From contig JAZKBN010000031.1 of assembly GCA_040388605.1 (NCBI GenBank), positions 124,001 to 188,000 on the forward strand: a stretch of 64,000 nt of DNA, in the 5' to 3' direction. This document shows positions 55,216-64,000 of the stretch, in pieces. Numbering within the stretch: the stretch's first letter is position 1; every line of letters starts with the position of its first letter. The notes under the pieces were generated by a model. The model was given only the letters and a program-made list of their open reading frames with translations, was not told the DNA's origin and made no database searches. Source of the DNA: JAZKBN01 sp040388605 (GTDB lineage Bacteria > Bacteroidota > Bacteroidia > Cytophagales > Flexibacteraceae). The position numbers and the translations under genes are program-made.

Positions 55216-56019
55216 ATGGAAATTGCTTCGGCGCTTAGTAAAAATAATGTTACAATAGTTAACGATAACCCGGCATTGCCCACTATCGTTTTTGGCCATG
55301 GTTTTGGTACCGACCAAAGCACCTGGCGCTATATAAGCCATGCTTTCAGCGATTACAGGCTGGTATTATATGATAATGTCGGCGCCGGCAAAAGTGATCC
55401 GGTAGCCTACAACAACATCAGGTATTCAAGTCTGAAAGGATACACTTTCGATTTACTTGATATTTGCCGCGAGCTTAACCTGAAAGATGCGATATTTGTA
55501 GGCCACAGCGTAAGCGGAATGGTGGGCCTGCTTGCTGCCATTGCGCAGCCGGAGCGTTTCAGCAAAATGGTTTTTGTGGGCGCATCACCCCGTTACCTGA
55601 ACGATGTGGGCTACATAGGCGGCTTTGATCAGGAAGACCTTGAAGGCTTATTCGGCGCCATGAACGCCAACTACTATGCCTGGGCCAGCGGCTTTGCCCC
55701 CCTTGCCATGCGTAATGATGACAGGCCTTCGCTTGCAGAGGAATTCGCATCAACACTTTCATCAATAAGACCGGATATAGGACAGGCAGTGGCCCGTGCT
55801 ATTTTCCAAAGCGACCACCGTTCAGAATTGGCAGATTTCGATAAGCCAAGCCTGATAATACAGGCACAGAACGATATTGCAGTACCGGCCGAAGTGGGCG
55901 AGTTCCTGCATAAAAACATTAAGAACAGCACTTTGGTTGTAGTTAATGCAAACGGACACTTCCCGCAAATGAGCGCTCCTGAAGAAATTATCAGCGCAAT
56001 CAGGAAATTTATTGCCTGA
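55216..56019 (+). CDS. RsbQ-like alpha/beta hydrolase (D14/KAI2-type receptor fold)
   Basis: 267 aa from the ATG at 55216; the frame extends to a TTG at 55174 without support. The length equals that of Bacillus subtilis RsbQ (269 aa). The catalytic triad is complete: Ser98 in GHSVSGM, Asp220 in QAQNDIAVP and His248 in NGHFPQMS, nearly the same numbering as RsbQ Ser96, Asp219 and His247. The oxyanion-hole motif HGFGTDQSTWRYI is near residue 28. RsbQ hydrolyses or binds an unknown hydrophobic small molecule and is needed to activate the PAS phosphatase RsbP; plant homologs D14 and KAI2 are hormone receptors. Here no phosphatase follows but a GAF-PAS hybrid kinase 142 bp downstream, its likely partner. 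Confidence 0.88.
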   Translation: MEIASALSKNNVTIVNDNPALPTIVFGHGFGTDQSTWRYISHAFSDYRLVLYDNVGAGKSDPVAYNNIRYSSLKGYTFDLLDICRELNLKDAIFVGHSVSGMVGLLAAIAQPERFSKMVFVGASPRYLNDVGYIGGFDQEDLEGLFGAMNANYYAWASGFAPLAMRNDDRPSLAEEFASTLSSIRPDIGQAVARAIFQSDHRSELADFDKPSLIIQAQNDIAVPAEVGEFLHKNIKNSTLVVVNANGHFPQMSAPEEIISAIRKFIA

Positions 56020-56161
56020 GCCGGGCGGGCGGTTATTAACCTTGGCCTGTTTGCGCTTACCTTTGCCTGTTAGCCACAGCATGGTATTTAAGTATCATCA
56101 CGATGCATTAGTTAAAGCATAGGTAACAAACAATTTATACACCTGATACCACCTTTCTGCC

Positions 56162-58654
56162 GTGCCGGATATTGAACAATTGACCTCTGACTGGACCCGC
56201 CTTTCGTTGGAATACCTGCGCCGTCTCGATACATTAAATATGTCGAGAAGGCCGGAGGAGCTTACAGCATTGTCGCTCACCCAGCTCAGGGAGCTCAGTG
56301 GTGCCGATCACCTGTATTTTATAACCTTTGAAGACCTGCTCACTGCACGTATTCAATGGGCCGAAGATCCGATGGCCATTGACCAGGTGATAAACCCGGC
56401 ATTTTTCAGCGGCATGCTGGCCGGTAAGCAGATAGTTTGTTTTGAAAACCTAAACGAAGCAGACAGCTACGACAATTATTTATCGGGCGCCCAATCTGCC
56501 GTTTTATTGCCTTTCCTGAAACAGGAGTTCCGCAATGCCATAGTGCTTTCCTGGGATACCCCACAAACTTTCAGCCCTGATTTCAGGTGCTTTCTTGAGT
56601 TTGTTACGCTGGGCCTGCGCAAGCTTATAGAGCTCAGCAATACCTTCGACACCCTGAACCGGGTGCGTGTGCGGTATAATGCCATTCTGCAAACCATACC
56701 GCAGGGCGTTGTGTTTATTGAAGAAGGCGGCGGCAGCGGCTGGATAAATGCCCGCGCATCTAAAATGCTCGACCTGCCACCCGGCCGTACAGACCCGGTT
56801 CGTTTGGCACAGGCTATGCACCGTCTCCGTTCCGGGGCCGATAATTTTGATGATATAAACGCGCGCGCCGCAACCCTGTTTACCGCGCCCGATAATCAAA
56901 TCAGGGATTGGCTTTGGCTTTGGAGCGAACCTCGCCCCGCAGCCCTGAATGTGAGCTGCACGCCCATTCTTTACGGCAGCGCACGCGGCCGACTCTGGAT
57001 TTTCGACGACGTAACGGAAAACCACCTCAGCAACGAGAAGCTGCGCGAGCTGAATATTCTGCTTGAGGAGAAAACCCGGCAGGCCGATGCCGAAAACAAA
57101 GCCAAGAGCGAATTTTTGGCCAATATGAGCCATGAAATACGCACGCCTATGAATGGCGTAATAGGCATGACCAGCCTGCTCATAGGCACCGAGCTCAGCG
57201 ACGAGCAACGCGATTACGTTGAAACCATTCGCCTCAGCGGCGATACCCTGCTCACGCTCATCAACGATATTCTCGATTTCAGTAAAATTGAATCGGGTAA
57301 GCTGGAGCTGGAGCAAGCCCCCTTCCTGCTCAGCCAGGTAATTGAGGAAACTTTCGACCTGCTTTCTTTAAAAGCCAACGAAAAGCGCCTCGACCTGCTC
57401 TATGAAATAGCTCCCGAGGTTCCGGCCCGTATTGTTGGCGATATCACCCGCATTCGGCAGATTTTGGTGAACCTTGTTAACAACGGCGTTAAGTTTACTG
57501 AGCATGGCGAAATTCTTATCCGGGCAACGCTTGGCAGCAGAACCGGCGAAACCTACGAAATTCAGTTCGAAGTAAAAGATACCGGAATAGGCATTCCCGC
57601 AGATAAGTTCCAGCGCCTTTTTAACAGCTTCAGCCAGGTAGACAGCAGCACTACGCGCAAATACGGCGGTACGGGCTTAGGTCTTGCCATCTGCAAACGC
57701 CTGGTTAATTTAATGGGCGGGCAAATTTGGGTTGAAAGCGAACCCGGCAAAGGGAGCAGCTTTTACTTTACGCTCCGCGCAAGGGCACAAAGCCAGGTGC
57801 GCGAATTCAAGCCGCAGAAAACAAATAACACGCTCTTCGGCCGCCAGGCAATGGTGGTTGACGACAATGAAACCAACCTCCAGATTTTAAGCACGCAACT
57901 TACCAGGCTAGGAATGCAGGTAGATGTGTTCAATAATGTGCCCGATGCCCTGAAGACCCTGGAATTGCGCAATTACGACATTGTAATTTCCGATATGCTG
58001 ATGCCGGAGCTTGATGGCTTCGACTTCATTAAAGCGCTCAGGGAAAAATATACTGCCGAGCAATTGCCGGTTGTGCTTTTAAGCTCTGCCGGTATTATTC
58101 CTGCCGACAGAACAGGTTATAAAACACTCTTCCAGGCTATTGTTGATAAGCCTGTCAGGCACGGACACCTGATAACAATTGTTTCCGAAGTATTGCAAGG
58201 CAAGCCCATGAGGCGTAACATGCTGCGCGATGCCGGCAACACCGACCAGCCACGAATGAATTATCTTGATTTCCCCATACTTGTAGCCGAAGACAATACC
58301 ATTAACCAAAAGCTGATTAGCCGGATAATGGAAAAGCTGGGCTATATGCCGGATATGGTAAGCAACGGGCTTGAAGCCCTTGAAGCCCTTGACCGCAGGC
58401 ATTACCGCGTTATTTTAATGGATGTGCAAATGCCCGAAATGGATGGCTATGAAGCCACCCAGCGCATTAACGCCCGCTATGAAAATGACCCCGATCGCCC
58501 GATTATTATTGCCATGACCGCCAACGCCCTTGCCGGCGACCGCGAGAAATGCCTCGAAATTGGCATGGACGATTATATAAGCAAGCCCTTCAGGCTGGAG
58601 GAAATAGATGCAAAACTGAATAAGTGGAAGAATAACATACCAAAAAAAGGGTAG
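56162..58654 (+). CDS. Hybrid sensor histidine kinase with GAF, PAS and two receiver domains
   Basis: 830 aa, apparently cytoplasmic with no membrane helix. A GTG start at 56162 lies just after an in-frame stop. A GAF-like domain (about 45-155) precedes a PAS-like domain (about 165-275), a coiled coil and a kinase core. His324 in FLANMSHEIRTPMNGVIGM is the phosphoacceptor. The ATPase boxes are NLVNNGVKFTEHGEI, VKDTGIGIPADK and GGTGLGLAICKRLVNLMGG. REC1 has Asp611 (VISDMLMPELDG) and Lys in VDKP; REC2 has Asp754 (ILMDVQMPEMDG) and Lys in ISKPF. This BarA/ArcB-like layout lacks its own Hpt, which is encoded separately next door. The RsbQ-like gene upstream suggests a bound or hydrolysed ligand as input. 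Confidence 0.93.
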   Translation: MPDIEQLTSDWTRLSLEYLRRLDTLNMSRRPEELTALSLTQLRELSGADHLYFITFEDLLTARIQWAEDPMAIDQVINPAFFSGMLAGKQIVCFENLNEADSYDNYLSGAQSAVLLPFLKQEFRNAIVLSWDTPQTFSPDFRCFLEFVTLGLRKLIELSNTFDTLNRVRVRYNAILQTIPQGVVFIEEGGGSGWINARASKMLDLPPGRTDPVRLAQAMHRLRSGADNFDDINARAATLFTAPDNQIRDWLWLWSEPRPAALNVSCTPILYGSARGRLWIFDDVTENHLSNEKLRELNILLEEKTRQADAENKAKSEFLANMSHEIRTPMNGVIGMTSLLIGTELSDEQRDYVETIRLSGDTLLTLINDILDFSKIESGKLELEQAPFLLSQVIEETFDLLSLKANEKRLDLLYEIAPEVPARIVGDITRIRQILVNLVNNGVKFTEHGEILIRATLGSRTGETYEIQFEVKDTGIGIPADKFQRLFNSFSQVDSSTTRKYGGTGLGLAICKRLVNLMGGQIWVESEPGKGSSFYFTLRARAQSQVREFKPQKTNNTLFGRQAMVVDDNETNLQILSTQLTRLGMQVDVFNNVPDALKTLELRNYDIVISDMLMPELDGFDFIKALREKYTAEQLPVVLLSSAGIIPADRTGYKTLFQAIVDKPVRHGHLITIVSEVLQGKPMRRNMLRDAGNTDQPRMNYLDFPILVAEDNTINQKLISRIMEKLGYMPDMVSNGLEALEALDRRHYRVILMDVQMPEMDGYEATQRINARYENDPDRPIIIAMTANALAGDREKCLEIGMDDYISKPFRLEEIDAKLNKWKNNIPKKG

Positions 58655-58731
58655 GTTCCTTTAGTTTCACAGAACAACTTATGGCTGAAAGAAACGGTTA
58701 AATTCAATGCTTTCGGCCTTTAATAACCAAA

Positions 58732-59091
58732 ATGGAATATAAAGTGATTAACCTGGACTACCTGAACGAGGTTGCAGACGGCGACCGGGAGTTTGTGCTT
58801 GACCTAATCCAGGCATTTTTACAACTTGGTCCGGAAGATATTGAGGAGCTTAATACGGCTTCGGCTGAAAAAAACTGGCGCGAGGTGAGCCGAATAGTGC
58901 ACAAGCTTAAATCTGCCGCTGAGAGCATGGGGGTGCAAAAAATGAGCGAAATGGCAGCCGAGGTGGAGTTCACCCTGCGTGCCAATGAATACCGCGGCGA
59001 CGACCGCACAGCAGAGCTGGTAACACGCATCTGCGAAACTTTTTACCTGGCCCGCGAAGAGTTTCTTTTTGAGCTGGAAAGGGAAGTGTAG
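58732..59091 (+). CDS. Histidine phosphotransfer (Hpt) protein
   Basis: A 119-aa four-helix-bundle protein. The phosphoacceptor is His57 in VHKLKSAAESMGV, the standard Hpt signature, followed by EMAAEVEF. It shuttles phosphate from a receiver domain of a hybrid kinase to a response regulator. It lies 77 bp after the hybrid kinase, whose own sequence lacks an Hpt domain, so the two form one relay. No output regulator with a DNA-binding domain is encoded nearby. A 205-bp gap before the next gene shows no clear terminator. Confidence 0.93.
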   Translation: MEYKVINLDYLNEVADGDREFVLDLIQAFLQLGPEDIEELNTASAEKNWREVSRIVHKLKSAAESMGVQKMSEMAAEVEFTLRANEYRGDDRTAELVTRICETFYLAREEFLFELEREV

Positions 59092-59296
59092 GGATATGGA
59101 GCTGAAAGAATTACCAGGGTGTCTGAAAGCTGCAGTTTTATATTTAACTGCGTAAATGAACCCTGTACTAAATGATTATCCTATCGAAGATTGATGTAAA
59201 TAGGATTAATTTCAAATACGTTTTGTTTTTTACCGCGTTTTCCCCTTTTTGTGCCGGCAATTTAATCTTTAGTTTTAAACACCATATCCCGGCACC

Positions 59297-60782
59297 ATGA
59301 AAAACCTGTTCATAATTGCAATTTCTTTTTTTGCTGTTTTTAGCGGCAGGGCACAGGCACAAATTATTGCCCAAAGCGGCGTGCTTGGTTACCCCAATTA
59401 TGTGAAAACAACCGAGGTAATTTCTGCCAACAGCCAATTAATGGTTGTTAAGTGCGGCAAGTCTTTGGGTACTTATTACGAAATTCATGATTTGGCAACC
59501 ATGAAACGAGCTTTCAGCATAAGTAAGGAAACCGGCTTTATATCAAAAGAGGCAAAACGTTTTTATGCCCCTGCGCCGGTGCTCATGCACGATACCGTAT
59601 GCCAGTTTGCCACATATTACGATAAGGCCGGAAAAGGCCTGGTGGTGATTGGTATGCAATATGCCAAAGACGGCACTGTTATTATGCCGGAGAAAGAAAT
59701 ATATGTTCTCCCCTGCGATAAAAACGATGCTTATTTACTTGTTGAAAAGGTTAACAATACAATTACACNNNNNNNNNNTGGCGAACAACACATTGGTTGA
59801 TCAATATGAGTACACCTACCTTAACTTAAGCAGCAAATTTGAAGTTTTAAACAGCCTGCTTGTTGCCGGTTCATTAAGACAGATGATGCAGGATGGTGAA
59901 GTATTGCTTGAAAGGTTTACCCCGAAAGGAAAAAATTTAGTGGTTTATCGCCCTGAAAAGCAACGGAAAAAGAAGAAGCAGGCTGAGATTATCTACATTG
60001 GCGCCGATGATAAAATTGAAAAGAGGTTTAATTTACTGGATCCCGGTGTTGTTTCAGGCAGTCTGAATTTTGTACACAATGAAAGCGGCAATTACCTGGC
60101 GGGTTTGTACTGTAATGCAGATAAAGATTCTTACGCCGGCTTTTTTATTTATCGCTTCGATGCCAATCTTGAAAACCCTGAATTGGTAATCAGCTCCCCG
60201 TTTAGCCAAGACGAGAAAAAGAATAAAATGCAGGTCGGAAACATGATAGATCTTATCCCAGACCCGCAAACCGGGATGCTGTATGTTTATTTAAGGGAGC
60301 TAAGCCTCCATATTTCTCGTAATAAAAATGGTGAGGAAAATTCGAGGTATTACAGGGAAGGTAATATTGCTGTTCATGCTGTAAGTCCTGCCGGGAAAGT
60401 TAATTACAGCTATTATATTGAAAAAGCAGATCAAATAGTGGAAAGCGAACGTGACTATGCCACATCAGCAATGGTGTATGACGGGAAGTTTTACCTGGTA
60501 TCTACCTCTAAAGCAGATAAAGTTAAAAACCTGCCACCGGTAGTTAATGTTGAGAAGGGCAACTCCGAGATTAATGAATGCCCTATAGTATTTGCATTCG
60601 GAGAAAAGGGACCGGAATCAGCCACAAGGATTGAAAACCTGGATTTGAATAAGAATTATACCTCTTATGTAAACAGGAGCACTGCCACCCAAGGCTTTAT
60701 AATTATGAGCGATTACGAAAATACCCAACACGTATTCGGCGATTCGCAATTGGCCAATTACATATTATACAAGCCGCATTGA
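59297..60782 (+). CDS. Secreted protein of unknown function, interrupted by an assembly gap
   Basis: The 5-prime part (to 59768) encodes a signal peptide (MKNLFIIAISFFAVFSGRAQAQ) and YVKTTEVISANSQLMVVKCG. Ten N at 59769-59778 follow, then a second frame that continues to the stop at 60782 with FEVLNSLLVAGSLRQMMQDG and KHNLVVYRPEKQ-like hydrophilic strands. The two frames belong to one gene of roughly 500 aa; the apparent overlap across the gap is an artefact of the placeholder length. No domain is recognised. Alternating strands of the form YxGADDKIEKRF and GxMLYVYLREL suggest a beta-propeller-like secreted protein. No sorting domain is seen at the C-terminus. Confidence 0.65.
59769..59778. 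other. Assembly gap (10 N)
   Basis: Ten N inside the secreted-protein gene at 59297-60782. The coding frames on the two sides differ, so the true gap length is unknown. Confidence 0.99.
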
Positions 60783-60806
60783 TTTATCAGACATGTACAT
60801 ACTGCC

Positions 60807-60854
60807 TCTGCAACAACAAAGCCTTCGGATATGTGAAGGCTTTGTTGTTGCAGA
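60807..60854. terminator. Long hairpin between convergent genes
   Basis: A perfect 20-bp stem (60807-60826 and 60835-60854) with an 8-nt loop, between the plus-strand secreted-protein gene and minus-strand rlmI. There is no classical T-tract outside, but the arm itself is T-rich on the plus strand (TTTGTTGTTG). Probable bidirectional terminator. Confidence 0.75.
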
Positions 60855-60878
60855 TTACATTGAACAGATGGGTTTGTT

Positions 60879-62075
60879 CTACAAAACCGTAAGCACCAGC
60901 CCCTTTAAATATTCCCCTTCCGGGTGGTAAATATCCGTTGGGTGATCTGCCGGCTGACTCATTCGTTGCAGTATTCGCACCCTTAAGCCCGTATCGGCTG
61001 CGGCGCCGAAGAGTATTTTCCCGAACAAATCACGGTCGACATGCTGGCTGCAGCTGAAGGTAAAAAGTATGCCGCCGGGGTTCAGGGCCTTTAAGGCTGC
61101 CATATTGAGTTCTTTATAACCACGTGTCGCATTATTCACTGAACGCGCGTTCTTGGCAAAGGCGGGCGGGTCAAGCACTATCATATCGAAGGTGCGGTTG
61201 CAGTTGCGGATGTAGTCGAAACAATCTGCGGCAATGGCGGTGTGTTCGGCATCGGGGAAATTCATTTTTACGTTTTCCTCGCAGGTAGCGGTTGCCTCCC
61301 CGCTGATGTCTACCGAAACCACCTCGGTAGCTCCGCCTGCCAATGCGTAAGCGCTGAAGCCCCCGGTGTACCCGAATGCGTTAAGCACACTTTTACCCTT
61401 GCTGAGCGCTTTAACCAAATCGCGGTTTTCGCGCTGGTCGAGAAAGAAGCCGGTTTTTTGGCCTTTCTGGTAATCTACCCTGAAACTGAGGCCGTTCTCT
61501 TTCATAATTATCCCGTTCCCGAAAGGCAGGGCTTGGGTAAGCCAGCCGTTGGTGTTCTGCACTTCGGTGTTCTGTGCATTCTTCAGGAAAACGTAAGGTA
61601 TATCTATAGCGGCAAGCCCGGCAACTATATCTTTGGCAAGGCTTTCGGCGCCCTTGGTGCCCAGCTGAATTACAGCGAGAGGCGCATCGGTGCCATGGCC
61701 GTAAATATCTATAATGAGGCCGGGGAAATAATCACCTTCGGCATGAATGAGGCGGCAGCTGTCGGTATCGTTGTTAAGCACGAATGCTTTGCGCAGCGCG
61801 TAAGCGTTGGCTATTTTATCGGTCCAGTAAAGGGGGCCGAGGTCGGGGTTCAGGTCCGGGTCCGGGCCGTCGGTAAAGTGGAAGATGCGGCAGGTAATTT
61901 GGCTTTCCGGGTCGAAGAAGCCGAAGCCTATGGATGCGTAATCGGAGGCGAGCACCTGCACAATGCTGCCGTTGGGCGCATTAGGCATGCGCTGTACAGC
62001 CCCGCTGAATATCCAGGGGTGGTAATTGTAAGCCGATTTCTCGCGGCCGGGTTTCAGGGTTAAGCTGGGGTACAA
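60879..62075 (-). CDS. rlmI: 23S rRNA m5C methyltransferase, RlmI-like
   Basis: 398 aa, like E. coli RlmI (396 aa). An N-terminal PUA-like domain (LKPGREKSAYNYHPWIFSGA) precedes a class I SAM methyltransferase. Motif I is VLNAFGYTGGFSAYALAGG, motif IV is VLDPPAFAK, and FTFSCSQHVD carries the candidate catalytic Cys. RlmI methylates C1962 of 23S rRNA in E. coli. The start is a TTG: no ATG lies upstream before an in-frame stop, and the first codons encode the expected N-terminus (SLTLKPGREKSA). It is the second gene of a pair of minus-strand genes, 74 bp after the porin-like gene. Confidence 0.9.
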   Translation of the reverse strand: MYPSLTLKPGREKSAYNYHPWIFSGAVQRMPNAPNGSIVQVLASDYASIGFGFFDPESQITCRIFHFTDGPDPDLNPDLGPLYWTDKIANAYALRKAFVLNNDTDSCRLIHAEGDYFPGLIIDIYGHGTDAPLAVIQLGTKGAESLAKDIVAGLAAIDIPYVFLKNAQNTEVQNTNGWLTQALPFGNGIIMKENGLSFRVDYQKGQKTGFFLDQRENRDLVKALSKGKSVLNAFGYTGGFSAYALAGGATEVVSVDISGEATATCEENVKMNFPDAEHTAIAADCFDYIRNCNRTFDMIVLDPPAFAKNARSVNNATRGYKELNMAALKALNPGGILFTFSCSQHVDRDLFGKILFGAAADTGLRVRILQRMSQPADHPTDIYHPEGEYLKGLVLTVL

Positions 62076-62149
62076 AGCAGGTGGGGTTTATTGGGTTTGA
62101 GCCCTAAGATTTAAGGCAGGTTTGCAGGCTAAAATAAGCCTGCGTTTAT

Positions 62150-62788
62150 TTATTCAGATGCCCCGTCTTCATTAGGGCCAATGAGTATATAATGTATGGT
62201 AAAGCTGAGCACATTGTTATACATGCCGCCGCGTAAGCCTATGATGCTGAAATCTGCGCCGCCTTTGTTTATGGGGATCATAGAGTAATTGTATTGCATG
62301 CCTGCCGCAAAACGGTCAGACAAAAGGTATTCAAGGCCGGCGCTGCCCATTATATCAATCTTATTCAGTCGGTCGTAATAGTCTTCGTATCCTATACCCG
62401 TGCCGGCATCAGCTTTGGCCGAAAGCAGGTATTGAGGTATAAGGCCAAGCCTGAACCGGAGATCTTTACGCATATAATAGTTAAACTGCACCGGCAGCTC
62501 TACATACCTGAAGGCAAACTGAAAGGGGGCCATGCCCGCATCAAGCTCTTTATCAGAGGTTATGCTGCCCTTTGCCGAGTACAAAAATTCAGGTTCAACA
62601 GAAAATTTTGGATTTACAGGAAATTCGGCCCCGAAACCGGCCACAAGGCCGAAGCGATGCCAGCCGGTGCGTTGGTCGCCGTCTACCTGCGAACCGTTAA
62701 GGCCTAAAATAACGCGGCCCCTAAAGCCCTGGGCGACGCCAATGAGGCACATTACTGACAAAAAGGCTGTAATAAGCAGGGTTTTCAT
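62150..62788 (-). CDS. Small outer-membrane beta-barrel protein (PorT-like)
   Basis: 212 aa with a signal peptide (TLLITAFLSVMCLIGVAQG). Eight or so amphipathic strands follow, with the order FRGRVILGLNGSQVDGDQ, WHRFGLVAGFGAEFPV, FSVEPEFLYSAKGS and YVELPVQFNYYMRK, as in the outer-membrane barrel family that includes PorT-like proteins. The strand pattern LPVQFNYY is a common hallmark. It starts 68 bp from the divergent lemA gene. Specific function is unknown; PorT itself serves the T9SS, but this identity is not claimed. Confidence 0.75.
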   Translation of the reverse strand: MKTLLITAFLSVMCLIGVAQGFRGRVILGLNGSQVDGDQRTGWHRFGLVAGFGAEFPVNPKFSVEPEFLYSAKGSITSDKELDAGMAPFQFAFRYVELPVQFNYYMRKDLRFRLGLIPQYLLSAKADAGTGIGYEDYYDRLNKIDIMGSAGLEYLLSDRFAAGMQYNYSMIPINKGGADFSIIGLRGGMYNNVLSFTIHYILIGPNEDGASE

Positions 62789-62856
62789 TAACCGGTATTT
62801 GTTTTGAATGTCGCAAGTTCAAACAATACAGGTATTTTTACAAAAAAACCACAACC

Positions 62857-63444
62857 ATGAAATCCGTATCCCGGTATATCAACATTATTCCTGTGCTGCT
62901 TTTGGGCTTTTTCCTGAGCTCATGCGGCTATAACGACATTGCACGCAAACAGGAACGCGTGGCCGAAAGCTGGTCGCAGGTAGAAAACGTTTACCAGCGC
63001 CGCGCTGATCTTGTGCCGAACCTTGTGAACACCGTTAAAGGCGCAGCCAATTTCGAGCAGGGCACTTTAACCGCCGTAATTGAAGCGCGCGCATCAGCCA
63101 CGGCAATCAAACTTTCAGCCGACAGCCTGACCCCTGAGCGCCTGGCTAATTTCCAGAAAGCGCAGGATAAGCTGGGCAGCACCCTGAGCCGCCTCATGGT
63201 GGTAAGTGAAAACTACCCCGAGCTGAAAAGCACCGTGCTCTTCCAGGACCTGACTACCGAGCTTGCCGGAACTGAAAACCGCATAGCCGAGGAACGCCGC
63301 AAGTTCAACGAGGCCACCAAAGATTTTAACACAACCATATCAACCTTCCCGAATAACATGACGGCAGGTTGGTTTGGCTTTGCGCGCAAGCCTTACTTTA
63401 CTGCAACCGCAGGTTCAGATAAAGCGCCTTCTGTGCAGTTTTAA
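62857..63444 (+). CDS. lemA: LemA family lipoprotein
   Basis: 195 aa. The lipoprotein signal is LLLGFFLSSC, with Cys at residue 23, followed by GYNDIARKQERVAESWSQVENVYQRR. The LemA core is clear: RADLVPNLVNTVKGAANFEQ, an internal helix, LSRLMVVSENYPELKS, LTTELAGTENRIAEERRKFN and a C-terminal FNTTISTFPNNM, then the AGWFGFARKPYF stretch. LemA proteins form antiparallel helices on the periplasmic side of the membrane; function is unknown. TPM-domain genes commonly follow, as here. Confidence 0.94.
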   Translation: MKSVSRYINIIPVLLLGFFLSSCGYNDIARKQERVAESWSQVENVYQRRADLVPNLVNTVKGAANFEQGTLTAVIEARASATAIKLSADSLTPERLANFQKAQDKLGSTLSRLMVVSENYPELKSTVLFQDLTTELAGTENRIAEERRKFNEATKDFNTTISTFPNNMTAGWFGFARKPYFTATAGSDKAPSVQF

Positions 63445-63484
63445 AAGGCTTCGCAGCCAAGGCAATCTTCGATTAAGATTTGAT

Positions 63485-63527
63485 AAAAGGGCAGGCAAAG
63501 CAGTACGCTTTATTCTGCCCTTTTTTT
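63485..63527 (+). terminator. Terminator after lemA
   Basis: AAAAGGGCAG (63485-63494) pairs with CTGCCCTTTT (63515-63524), then T to 63527, with a 20-nt loop. It separates lemA from the TPM gene despite their usual operon link. Confidence 0.85.
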
Positions 63528-63744
63528 AAAGATATAGCTATATTTACCTATGTTTTTATACAATTCGGATCGTGGTTTGCTTACAATCTCAATGCAGGAT
63601 AATTATACTTCATCTGCGCCCTGTATAATTTGCTCCTTTGCGCTATTGTGTATAATTTACCGGCGCAAAGTATTCAAAATACTTACAACGGCTCATTAAG
63701 CTCCTGAATCCCGACATCCGAACCACCTATTAACTAACACATAC
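63528..63744. other. Intergenic region before the TPM-domain gene
   Basis: 217 bp, AT-rich around 63535-63620. No gene. Sequences near 63626-63640 (TATAATTTG) are close to the -7 consensus but have one base too few. Confidence 0.35.
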
Positions 63745-64000
63745 ATGGCACAGACCATTTTTACACAACAGGAGCAGGACACCATTGAAGAGGCTATCCG
63801 CAAGGCCGAACTGGAAACTTCGGGTGAAATTCGCGTGCATATAGAAAGCAGCTGCGAAGGCAACGTGCTGGACCGTGCCGCCCAGGTTTTTGCCAAGCTT
63901 GAAATGCATAAGACCGAAGCCCGAAACGGGGTGCTTTTCTACCTGAGCCACCGCGATCATAAATTCGCAGTATTGGGCGATGTAGGCATTAATTCCCGCG
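63745..64000 (+). CDS. TPM-domain protein, N-terminal part (partial)
   Basis: The frame from the ATG at 63745 runs to the end of the window (85 codons). It encodes FTQQEQDTIEEAIRKAELETSGEIRVHIES, CEGNVLDRAAQVFAKLEMHK and FYLSHRDHKFAVLGDVGIN, the start of a TPM (TLP18.3/Psb32/MOLO-1) domain. The beginning TxQEQ, SGEIRVHIE and GVLFYLS pattern is typical of TPM proteins that follow lemA. Such proteins are often membrane-linked with a Gly-rich tail, not visible here. No signal peptide is present at this start, as in the cytoplasm-facing TPM proteins of many Bacteroidota. Confidence 0.85.
   Translation, partial: MAQTIFTQQEQDTIEEAIRKAELETSGEIRVHIESSCEGNVLDRAAQVFAKLEMHKTEARNGVLFYLSHRDHKFAVLGDVGINSR

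Noticed and set aside
56504..57316. 270-aa minus-strand ORF opposite the hybrid kinase
   Set aside because: Shadow of the GAF/PAS/HisKA coding region.
61242..62063. 273-aa plus-strand ORF opposite rlmI
   Set aside because: Shadow of a gene with clear methyltransferase motifs.

Overview
The window reads as one scaffold of a Bacteroidota genome, most likely an environmental Chitinophagales/Sphingobacteriales-type lineage. The evidence is a SusC/SusD pair, five genes or gene remnants encoding proteins with C-terminal type IX secretion (T9SS) sorting domains, a short NuoG that ends soon after its iron-sulfur region, and several upstream sequences matching the Bacteroidota -7 promoter element TAnnTTTG. 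Two runs of exactly ten N (4581-4590 and 59769-59778) are scaffold joins and each interrupts a real gene. No rRNA, tRNA, CRISPR array, insertion sequence or phage gene was seen.

Layout. 1-2306: end of a respiratory complex I operon (nuoG partial, nuoH, nuoI), closed by a terminator with no nuoJ-N following. 2329-4706: MBOAT acyltransferase plus an SGNH-like partner, a pair typical of exopolysaccharide O-acylation. 4681-6750: a GNAT-like gene and an NmrA-type NAD(P)-binding oxidoreductase, divergent from an HxlR/QorR-like repressor with a visible promoter and operator-like palindrome. 6998-9908: ECF sigma factor, membrane anti-sigma-like protein and outer-membrane barrel. 10048-11369: a small ORF and a secreted ChaN/EreA-like protein. 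11529-13053: pyrR-pyrB. 13237-14715: two tandem lipoproteins with TM2-like domains. 15199-22263: three tandem TPR sensor kinases, two with decayed ATPase domains. 22767-25964: uracil-DNA glycosylase, SirB1-like protein and PagL-like lipid A deacylase. 26061-34694: SusD, SusC and a divergent GH31 alpha-glucosidase, together a probable alpha-glucan utilisation locus. 34804-37191: DUF2079 membrane protein.

37456-54797 is a block of cell-surface proteins: two Ig-like repeat proteins (843 and 2119 aa), a 1573-aa protein with two DUF3494 (ice-binding-like) domains and a beta-helix region, and two tandem WEK(S/T)YG-type paralogs of which the second is broken by two frameshifts. The largest protein has a regular super-architecture in which every fifth Ig module carries a carbohydrate-binding-like insert.

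55216-59091 is the most interesting regulatory unit: an RsbQ-like alpha/beta hydrolase with the complete catalytic triad, a GAF-PAS hybrid histidine kinase with two receiver domains, and a free Hpt protein, all co-directional. This looks like a small-molecule-sensing phosphorelay in which an RsbQ/D14/KAI2-type receptor feeds a kinase rather than the RsbP phosphatase. The window ends with a secreted protein of unknown function, rlmI, a small outer-membrane barrel, lemA and the start of a TPM-domain gene.
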